Below are positions 1-7,700 of a stretch of DNA of 15,518 nt, in pieces. The translations under genes and the position numbers were made by a program. The DNA is from Fimiplasma intestinipullorum. Lineage in GTDB: Bacteria > Bacillota_I > Bacilli_A > Erysipelotrichales > Coprobacillaceae. The stretch spans positions 1 through 15,518 of the forward strand of contig DVMJ01000068.1 in NCBI GenBank assembly GCA_018715065.1. The letters are read 5' to 3'. The notes below the pieces were generated by a model, which worked only from the letters and a program-made list of their open reading frames with translations, was not told the DNA's origin and did not search any database. Within the stretch, counting starts at the first letter, position 1, and every line of letters begins with the position of its first letter.

Positions 1-1
1 A

Positions 2-85
2 ATGTTGATTGTTGTGATTGGAGCTAGAGAAGACGAAGAAGTCTATTCTATAGCAGAAAAGCGTATCAAGAAGAATGATTTATAA
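2..85 (+). CDS. C-terminal tail of a probable RelE/ParE-type toxin (5' end outside window)
   Basis: An open frame enters from the left edge and ends at TAA 83-85, giving 27 visible residues (LIVVIGAREDEEVYSIAEKR and a basic end). The pattern of a hydrophobic strand, then a Gly/Arg turn, then EVY and a basic helix resembles the last strand and helix of RelE/ParE-superfamily mRNA interferases. In that family the final strand often reads like VxxIGxRxxxEVY. No upstream antitoxin gene is visible. The in-frame ATG at position 2 has no room for a ribosome binding site and is probably an internal Met. The call rests on a short tail only; any small protein ending in this fold would look similar. Confidence 0.4.
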   Translation: MLIVVIGAREDEEVYSIAEKRIKKNDL

Positions 86-108
86 TCTAAGTGTATTAGA
101 CTGGAATT

Positions 109-138
109 AAGAGGAAATTTATTTGAGTTTCTTCTTTT
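109..138 (+). terminator. Weak hairpin terminator candidate after the toxin-like gene
   Basis: AAGAGGAAA (109-117) can pair with TTTCTTCTT (128-136), with one G-U pair and a 10-nt loop, followed by a pyrimidine-rich run. It lies 23 nt after the stop at 85. The stem is A-T rich, so the call is tentative. Confidence 0.3.
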
Positions 139-170
139 CTTATACTTTTTAGGATAATCTTAACCCAATC

Positions 171-198
171 AAAAAGAACCACATCATAGACATGGTTC
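171..198 (-). terminator. Rho-independent terminator on the minus strand
   Basis: Read on the minus strand, GAACCA and TGGTTC form a 6-bp stem whose loop contains the stop codon of the minus-strand reading frame (184-186). It is followed at once by TTTTT (complement of 171-175). This is a compact terminator belonging to the remnant gene at 184-399. Confidence 0.55.
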
Positions 199-399
199 AT
201 GTGATTTTAGTTTAAATGTTTCTTTAGTTCCATCATCGTAATGAATCATTACTTTGTTTTTATTGTAACTGATGATGGCATTTTTATGCATATCTTTTAC
301 GAGTAAGCTATAAGAATCATGAATGCTAATCGTTAGATAGTTTATATCAAAGTTCTTTTTAATCCATTGATATGCTTTATATTGAGCAACAGTATCACA
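184..399 (-). pseudogene. Remnant of a small hypothetical protein gene with a lost start
   Basis: The minus strand carries a 71-codon open frame ending at 184-186. It reads as a plausible small globular protein: YKAYQWIKKNFDINYLTISI, then KDMHKNAIISYNKNKVMIHY, then DDGTKETFKLKSHEPCL, with alternating strand-like segments. It has no usable start: a TAA (400-402) immediately precedes the frame. One base out of frame there is an ATG (398-400), 6 nt downstream of a good AAGGAG (407-412) and followed directly by TGA. The simplest reading is a gene whose start codon was thrown out of frame by an indel next to it. I do not recognise the family. Initiation at an internal ATG (ahead of HKNAII) would give only a short product. 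Confidence 0.4.
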
Positions 400-468
400 T
401 TAAGAACTCCTTGATCATTTTGAAGACGTCGTATCAAGATAGTGGGAATTGAAAGAGGAGGTCATTTG

Positions 469-864
469 ATGGGATGGTTTGAAAGATTAATGTTTGGCGT
501 CGTTTTTCCGTTCGTGTTTTGTTCGATAGGTGGCTTTTTTGCAAGACAAGGCTATCTGCATTTTAAAACCAAGAAAGAGAAGAAGCTTCGATGTCTATCT
601 CAAACGGAGGGAAAGATCGTAAGCATTCATTCCATGCGAATGCAAAGACGTCAAGCCTATTTTCCTACTTATGAATATGGGGTGAATGGTGAAGAGATAA
701 GCGTTGAAATCCATTTTGGGACCACTGTTTGTCAATATCAAAGAGGTGATCAAGTAAAGATCTGGTATGATCCAAATGATCCCAAGTCTAGCTACATAGA
801 TGGGTATAAAGAAGATACCGTTTCTTCTGTTGGTTGTTTGATCTTAGGAAGCATTGCTGTATGA
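469..864 (+). CDS. DUF3592-like small membrane protein, probably C-terminally truncated
   Basis: 131 residues from the ATG at 469, chosen because AGGAGG (456-461) sits 7 nt upstream; an upstream in-frame GTG at 442 has no such site. A hydrophobic segment at about residues 7-26 is a probable membrane helix. The central part has DUF3592-like features: a strand TEGKIVSI, then YFPTYEYGVNGEE, then GDQVKIWYDPNDPKSSYI, matching the family's 'G..V.V.YDP.NP' signature. DUF3592 proteins usually end with another membrane helix. Here that helix begins (SVGCLILGSIAV) and is cut by TGA at 862-864. The next 12 codons in the same frame (865-900) continue it as CGLFVGIVVWFR before TAG at 901-903. Nothing indicates recoding, so this is probably a recent nonsense mutation; a truncated protein may still be made. 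The function of the family is not established. Confidence 0.6.
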   Translation: MGWFERLMFGVVFPFVFCSIGGFFARQGYLHFKTKKEKKLRCLSQTEGKIVSIHSMRMQRRQAYFPTYEYGVNGEEISVEIHFGTTVCQYQRGDQVKIWYDPNDPKSSYIDGYKEDTVSSVGCLILGSIAV

Positions 865-977
865 TGTGGGCTGTTTGTTGGAATCGTAGTATGGTTTAGA
901 TAGCCATCAATCCGTGTTTGAAAACATCTCATGAAGATTTCAGGAAGCATCATGATTTACCGTTATATGTGAAAGAG

Positions 978-1017
978 AAGCCTAGAGACCGGGCGAGCGG
1001 TCTTAAGCTTCTTTTTT
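978..1017 (+). terminator. Strong rho-independent terminator
   Basis: AGACCG (985-990) pairs with CGGTCT (998-1003) around a GGCGAG-type loop. The stem is extended imperfectly by AAGCC on the left and AAGCTT on the right, and a TTTTTT tract lies at 1012-1017. It lies about 75 nt downstream of the original end of the DUF3592-like frame (903) and separates the decayed left region from the operon that starts at 1265. Confidence 0.7.
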
Positions 1018-1068
1018 CATTATTAAAGCCAAAAAAAGAGCTGTGGGTGCATTGAAAGAGGGGATGGG

Positions 1069-1120
1069 AAACTTTTATTTCGGATATCGAGATGATTTTT
1101 AGTGAGCTCATCGATAAAAT
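1069..1120 (+). promoter_or_regulatory. Shared promoter element, copy 1 of 3
   Basis: AAACTTTT (1069-1076), three variable bases and TCGGAT (1080-1085) are followed 29 nt later by the -10-like hexamer TAAAAT (1115-1120). The same two blocks with identical internal spacings occur at 13095-13146 and 15175-15226, just ahead of other genes. No TTGACA-like -35 lies 17 nt upstream of TAAAAT. The conserved blocks would be centred around -50 relative to a start near 1127, which fits an activator-binding site. The next gene with a ribosome binding site is the SpoVG-like gene at 1265, giving a leader of roughly 140 nt. This copy is the most diverged of the three outside the blocks. Confidence 0.5.
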
Positions 1121-1221
1121 GAAAATATGAAGAACCCATTTTTCTGTCTGAATACCGATCCTATGATACATGCAAGAAGAGTGCTGAGTTTGCGAAAGAT
1201 GTATTTTTTTAGGAAGTGCTG

Positions 1222-1230
1222 TGATAAAAT
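1222..1230 (+). promoter_or_regulatory. Extended -10 candidate upstream of the SpoVG-like gene
   Basis: TGATAAAAT matches the TGnTATAAT form with one mismatch in the hexamer and lies 34 nt before the ATG at 1265. There is no recognisable -35 at 16-18 nt upstream, so it would have to act as an extended -10 promoter. It could be a second start for the SpoVG/giant operon, or simply A+T-rich sequence. Confidence 0.25.
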
Positions 1231-1264
1231 AGAAGATGAATGAGATGGAAAGGAGGAAGTCAAC

Positions 1265-1732
1265 ATGTTAATCACAGTTATTTCTATCAAACGTACTGAA
1301 AATGGATCTAGAATGAAGGGCGTCGCCAATCTGACGATTGATGATATGCTGGCCATTCATGATATCAAGATCATTGCCAACAAGACATTCGAAAAGGAAG
1401 GACAGCTGTTTTTAGCGATGCCCAGCCGCTTGACTAAGTTTAAGACTTTTGAGGATATCGTTCATCCCATCAATGCGGAGGTTCGAGGTGGCTTTGAACG
1501 GCTGATCCTGGGAGCTTATCGGATGGCGATACAAAATCAATATGATTCATTGACCCTCACACTCAAAGAGGAAAAGAAGGCGGCTTCATTTGCGAACATC
1601 ACGCTTGAAGATTATCAAACGGTTCAGCATTCATCTCTCTCAAAGCGTGTTGAGGTTCCGTCTTCCATGCATGAGGAAGAACGAGAGGTGGAACAGACTG
1701 AGGAAGAATTGTTGAAATGGTTAGAAGGGTAA
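1265..1732 (+). CDS. SpoVG-family nucleic-acid-binding regulator with an acidic C-terminal extension
   Basis: 155 residues; ATG 1265 is preceded by AGGAGG (1251-1256) at 8 nt. Residues 1-88 are a clear SpoVG fold. Family hallmarks are RMKGVANLTIDD (16-27), HDIKII (32-37), LFLAMPSR (48-55) and HPINAEVRG (67-75), matching the 'HDI+VI...LFVAMPS+...D(I/V)(V/A)HPI....R' signature. Bacillus SpoVG is 97 residues; here about 65 extra residues follow, polar and ending in a Glu-rich segment (HEEEREVEQTEEELLKWLEG). SpoVG proteins bind DNA and RNA and act as pleiotropic regulators. Copies on mobile elements are common, and this diverged, extended form next to a giant defence-like gene is more likely an element-borne paralogue than the housekeeping gene, so no gene symbol is given. 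The stop is 11 nt before the next start, so the two genes form an operon. The acidic tail may contact a partner; that is inference. Confidence 0.88.
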   Translation: MLITVISIKRTENGSRMKGVANLTIDDMLAIHDIKIIANKTFEKEGQLFLAMPSRLTKFKTFEDIVHPINAEVRGGFERLILGAYRMAIQNQYDSLTLTLKEEKKAASFANITLEDYQTVQHSSLSKRVEVPSSMHEEEREVEQTEEELLKWLEG

Positions 1733-1743
1733 GGTGAGGAAGA

Positions 1744-4700
1744 ATGCCAAAAAAGATTTTGGATGAAGTGACACGTGAACAGGTCAAGGCCATACTGATG
1801 CAGCATCTTGAACAAAAAGGCGCAATGGATCTGGCGGGGGTATCTGTTTATCTCAAAGAGACGATCGGATTTGACTATCAGGAGTACCGTGGTAAGCTGC
1901 GTCCTTTTCTGGAAAGTGAGTTTGCAGATGTCTTTGAGGTCGTACCCGATGTCATCATAGATGGTAAACGCTGTGCGTGTGGTTTGTATTTGCGTCACAG
2001 CCCGTTGTCACCTTCAGATGAAAATGCTTCTTGCTCTCTTTCATTGACGCAGGAGCCTCTGAATAGCCAAAAGATCCTGTCAGAGATCCGGAAGATAGCC
2101 GGAGCGCTTGGTGAAGACACGCATATGGTTCTTAACGATTTTCAGCGTACTTTACTGGAGGCGCCGACATTAAACGATTTCTTAAAAAAAATTGATGATG
2201 AAACCCTGCTCTCTCAGGGGTTGGCGACTGCTTCCTGTCATATGTCTGTTTCAGAATATAAAGCTTATCTGATTGATGCTTTTCAAATCAAGGATAATTC
2301 GAATCAGAATTTGAAGCATCTCGTAGAGCGCTTTTGGTTGGCTCAAAATCATTTGGCATTTTATCTCAATGCCCTATGGATGAAGCGCCTGTCTAATAAA
2401 CAGCGGTCTTTTGATCTCTATATTGACACAGCGTTCAAACTCAAAGATCTTCATCGCCTGCCTGATTTCTTAAAACTCTGGAAAAATCAGTGCGGGGATG
2501 CTCCTTTTATTCTCCCGCTGAGTTCAAAGCGCAAGATCATTGGCAAGTGTTTAGACTTATTGGAGATCGATACGTTATGCAGTGCCATTTCTTATTTTGA
2601 TTGCGAGACCTTGAAAGAAGCCAAGGATCTGCCGGCTTATTTACGCCTGGAAAAGAAGATGGACAGCGACACGTTAATGGGTTATTTCCAATCTGAGATG
2701 GAGCGTCAGGCATCGGCGAATCTCACCCATTATTTCTGGTATGTAGAAAAATCACAACTTTCGGATATGATGATCACGGTTTTAGGGTATATTGCCTTTA
2801 CCTACGATAAAGAAGTACTGGACGAGCTGATGGTGAATGATCATTATCCGGATTTTACCATCGAACAAAAGAGAAGCCTGTTCAAACAGCATTTTGCTCG
2901 CTTATGTGAATATACCAAAAGCCATCCACAGACCTATGTCCTGGTCAACGAAGTCCATGATCTGTTTTTACCCGAAGAAAGTGAACAGTGGCAGGATCTG
3001 AAGACTCGGATGATCAAAGAATATGGGCATGATCCACAAAGAGAGCAGTATTTTAAATTAGATCCTATTACGTTAAAGGGACTGGAAACTGGGATCATGG
3101 ATGAAAGTCTGACGAATGTTCAAAATTATGCCATGGCTTATCTGCGCGATTTGAAAGATACACCGGACAAGTTAGGCTGGAAAGGGATTTGGGAAGCAAG
3201 CAAAGCGCTGGCAGCTTTTTTAGGTGATCCAATGCCTTTGATCATGAATGATTTTCAAAGATCTTTGATTGAAACAGGACAATCCAGGGATCTGATTCCG
3301 TATAAGGAGGATGACGCCTTCCTGTTTCAGGGACTTCAGTCGTCTTTTGCGCCGATGGGTATGGAGGATTTTAGGAATTGCTTTCGTGGTCTCTGTTTAA
3401 ATGGTACCTTCAATAATAACTGGCCAGCGATGACCGGACGATTCTGGTATGCCAAAAATGATCTGGCCTTTTATATCAATATGCTCTGGCTGATCGTCTC
3501 AAAGCAGGAAAAATGTGTGGTTTTTTTTCTGACCGAAGCGAAGAAAAATAATTATCTGAAACGCCTGCCTGATGTCTTGAAGATCTGGCAAAAGATCCTG
3601 GCAAAACCGCTGATTCCGCTCGCTAATAAAAGAATGATGGTCGGGAACTGTTTGGATCTGGATGATATTGATACCTTGATCCAGATCATTGCTCAGTTTG
3701 ATGAAGTGACGATGAAAGAAGCCAAAGAATTACCGCCTTATCTGAAAGGAGAAAAAGCCATCGATAGCGAAAGATTGTACAGCTATTTTCATTCAGATAT
3801 CGATGCACAGGCTTCAGAGAAATTAGTCAATTATTTTTGGTATCATGATATTTGTCCATTATCAGAAACGATCATCCAGGTCTTAACTTCTATCTGCTGG
3901 GACTATGATGATAGCTATCTCGAAGTGATCTTATATAATAAAACTTACTCTGATTTTACTTTTGAACATAAAAGAAAGATCCTGGTCGATGCTTTCGATG
4001 ATCTCTGTGTTTATACCAGATCGCATCGCAAGACCTATGTTCTGGTCAATTATATTTATGCGCATTTTATGGACAAGAACGATCAATGGCAGGCGCTCAA
4101 GGCTTGGATGATCGAAGAGGTCAAAAGCCAGCTCACTGCCGATCCGAAAACGACCATGCTGCTGAACCTTTTCAAATACGATGAGACGACCCGTCACCAG
4201 TTAGAGTCTGATTATTGTGAAGTTTATATTCAGCCTTTGTTGCAGGAAGGTATGGTCGATCTAGAGCAGTATGCCGATATTTCTTTTATTCATACATACC
4301 TCACGCGGCAGTTTCCGCAGTCCCATACGCAAGCCATCGAAGCACTGATCGGAGAACGGCGTTTTCTCGAGGCCATCAAATATGTTCAGACCAATGATGT
4401 GATGAATGTCGCTGAGAAAAAAGCCAAGCTGCGCCAGATCCTCATTGCGAACAATCAGACTTATGGTTTTTCAGAAAAAGGAAATGTGATCTTTGTGCAT
4501 GGAATTCCTGCCAAATTGGCGGAAGTCATTCTTTTAGAAGGATTGAGTGCCTCAGATAGCGATGGCATTGAGACTTTATTTGCTTTATATCTCTTTTTGG
4601 GAAATCATCTCAAAGTGGCTTATATGTATGCGCCTTATCGAGCCATGCATCAGACGCTACACCCTAAACCATATAGTGAGATCAATGGTATTCTGAGAAG

Positions 4701-7700
4701 TCATGGGATTGATGCCAATCAGCAGGGTTTCAATCATGTTTTGGTTGTCAAACAGGCCTTGCGGGCATTGTCTTCTGAAGATTTCGATGCTTTTGTCGAG
4801 TGGGCCAGGAAGATTCCTGTGCCGGAACATTCCAGTCAGTATAAGCTCCCGGTGGCGTCTTTTAATCAGGAGATTCGCATTTTGCTCTCCAGCGGTGAGA
4901 AGGATCGCTTCTGGAATCAGATGCTCAAAAAAGCTCTGCGGACAGATCGCCAGGAGCGAATGGATATGCTTCATTATGCGATTATTACTAGTTATATCGG
5001 AAGGTATGGTATGGCTTCTTATGAGAAAGTGATCCTGGAGCTGTCACGTGATCGTCGTTTAAGTCGCTCTTATGAGAGTTTGTATGCATCCATCTGGAAA
5101 GGGCTCTTAGATGGTTATTACAGCTGCAACATCTTTTCCTTGAACTTGCCTTTGATTGGTGAGGCGCCGCTTACTTACTGGAATCTCTTTTATGATATTG
5201 CTGTATGTAAGAACCATTTGTTTACTTTAAATGGTTTATGGGGTTTACAGTGGGTACAGCCAGATTATCCGCTTCAGGCATTTTATGAAGCGCTGCTGGA
5301 TCGTTATGTAAAGACGCGTGAGGCCATCTTCTTAATGATCGCGGTGAAATTGCTTGAACAAAGCGAAGCGTGGATCCAGCCTGACTTTGATAAATATCTT
5401 TCTTACTGCAACAGTAATCAGTCCAAGAATTTTCTTTTCCAGGGATTGGTCAGACTGATCCAAAAGAATCGCTATTTGCAGGAAATTCAGCAATTTCTCA
5501 AGTCGGATATCTGGATTAGAAATGAAACAGAAAATCGTTTGAGTCATGCTCTGGAACAGATCTGTCAAAAGGACATAGACATTCCTGATCCTGGATGGCA
5601 GGAGCAGTTTGTTCAGGATTTCTTAAGTGTCTTTGCGGATTATCCGAATGTGGAATTGATCAATGTTTTAAGAGAGCGCAATGATCCGCTTGATTATCGC
5701 TATCAGCTGATCCGTCACGTGGTCCAGATCAGTATGGTGGAACCTAGAGCGATGGAGAACGCCGGACTGATTGTCGTTCCGCATTATGGTACGAGCCGCC
5801 CAGAGGAGATCCAGGCTTATGTGGAAATGATGGATGTCTGTTATCGTCGCCAGCTGCAGAACGACCGAACGCCTTATCTTGTCTGGACGCAAAACCGTTA
5901 TCATCGCATTTTAGCGGCTTCGCTCCTGCTTGGTCATGAAGATGATGAAGGCATCGTTGCCTTGATGCAAAATCACCAGCATTTTTCAGATGTTTACCCT
6001 AACTATAAGCATTTTAAGGAGTACCTGCTGCATCTTTTGGCCATTCCTCAGATGACCGAACGCCACCAAAAGATCATTCTTCTATCCATTATCTCGAATC
6101 AATGGCAGGACTTTATCTCTCATATGGATGCATACAGTGACGTGGCGCTGGCTGATCTTTACGAGATGATGACCTATACGAATTATCGTGAATTAAACAT
6201 GCAGTTATTAGATAAATACCTGATCACCTTCAATGGCGTATATACCGATGAAGAGGTAAGGCGGATGTCAGCCTTTTCCGCCAAGCTTGGCTATGTCTTA
6301 AAAGAGCTGCAGCGTCTTCATAACCATGAGATGACCGATATCATTATTGCAATTTGCCGTCTTCAAAAACAGAATCAACCTTTAGAATCCTATCAAAAGC
6401 TGGATCAGGCCTTGAAAACCCATCATGATCTGCTGATGGATCACTGGGATCTGGTCATGTCGGCCTTATGGGAAACAAGTTATCCGTCAACCATTGTGGA
6501 CTTTTTTGGAGCTGATGTTCGGAATACGCGCCATCGCTGCACGTTAGAAAAGATTCAGGCCTGGGAACCAGTGTTCCGCTCCATCTCACAGATGTCTCTA
6601 TATGACTACCTCTTAGCCATCTGGTATGCCCTGAATCGTCAAAGAAACGAAGCCAGGGAGGCTTATAGCAAGATCGTGGCGAAAAGTGAACTGCCTGCTT
6701 TGCTGAATCAGGAACGAACTGACCTGGAAGCTTATCTGGAAGGACGGAGCGAGCGCTTTGTTTTGATCAGTAACTCCCGCACGGTTGCGACCCTGTCTAC
6801 TGAAAAAGAGGCCGGGGATCTGGATTTCATCTCTCAGGCGGTCGACAACAGGACCATCAGTCTGGAAGAGGCCGTTTATCAGTATCAGAATTTAGGCAGT
6901 CTTGGTTCTTATAAGAAGCTCTTCAGCTACATTCATGATCCAGATCAGCTCTATGAGATCTATCGTCAGCTGGAAAGTAAAAGAGCGAAAGTGACAAGAA
7001 AGACTTATAATGAACTGGTCATTGCGTTTGGTTCACTTCTGATCACGGAGGATGAAGAAACCTTTGATCATGACGCGAAGTTTGCGATCCTTTTGAGCAT
7101 CATGGATGTTTATGAATTATTGAGCGATGTCAATAAGGAAAAAGAAACCATTCGCGAGCAGCTAAAAAGAGCCGAACGCTTTGTTTTAGGAATCAGTGGG
7201 CTAAGCTTATCGATCTGGCTTTCTTCCTTTGACAGGATCAAAGCCATCATGGCCCATCCGGTTATTGGCAATCCGAATCGTATCATTGATGATCTCAGTC
7301 GTCCGGTCCTGCAATGTATGGAGGCGATGCGCCAATGCGATACAAAGATGAAACAATTGAATTGGCTGGGACCATGGCGTAAAAACCTGAATGCAGCCGT
7401 GAACTGTTCCGATTATGAAAGAGCCTTTATCAGTGCCGTAGACGAGAACTTGAAGCAGTTGGAAAATGGGTATCGGTTAATCCTTGATGTCTGCAATGAA
7501 GCCATGCGGGTGGAAGATGATCGTATCTTTTATGAGATCAGGAACAATGGGAATAAGGCACTGGCTTTAAAGTCGGCTCGCCTGGAAGTGAAGGCTGGTC
7601 TGAACGGGGAAACACCGATCGTTTATGATAATGCTGCTTTCAGCAGTATCGTCGAACTCAGACCGGGCGATGTGTGTGGACAGGTGTATGCTCTTCACCC

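Larger units (their letters stand above)
904..1264. other. Intergenic stretch with decayed coding remnants and leader of the SpoVG operon
   Basis: No intact gene is convincing here. One plus-strand frame (about 904-1050) reads DFRKHHDLPLYVKEKPRD and LKLLFSLLKPKKELWVH before a TGA, then continues as RGWETFISDIEMIFSELID to another TGA at about 1126-1128. This looks like a broken gene but could be chance. The strong terminator at 978-1017 lies inside it, which argues against present-day translation. The second half holds the promoter-like element at 1069-1120. A 38-codon frame (1127-1243, MKNPFFCLNTDPMIHARR...) begins where a transcript from that element would start; it has no ribosome binding site and is unproven. 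An extended -10 candidate lies at 1222-1230. Confidence 0.4.

Noticed and set aside
411..436. TTGATC followed by TATCAA as a promoter for the DUF3592-like gene
   Set aside because: The spacer is only 15 nt and the -10 is poor; not good enough to list as a feature.
862..1128. TGA recoded as tryptophan, because several plausible frames in this region are broken only by TGA
   Set aside because: Tryptophan is encoded by TGG in all intact genes and TGA is used as a normal stop (ClpP-like gene, 15496-15498), so the breaks are better explained by decay.
950..1356. Two overlapping minus-strand frames of 73 and 82 codons
   Set aside because: No ribosome binding sites; one runs antisense through the start of the SpoVG-like gene and neither resembles a known protein.
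1865..5510. Other TCGGAT occurrences, such as those near 1865, 2760 and 5505, as further copies of the shared element
   Set aside because: They lie in coding sequence and lack the AAACTTTT block at the required 3-nt spacing.
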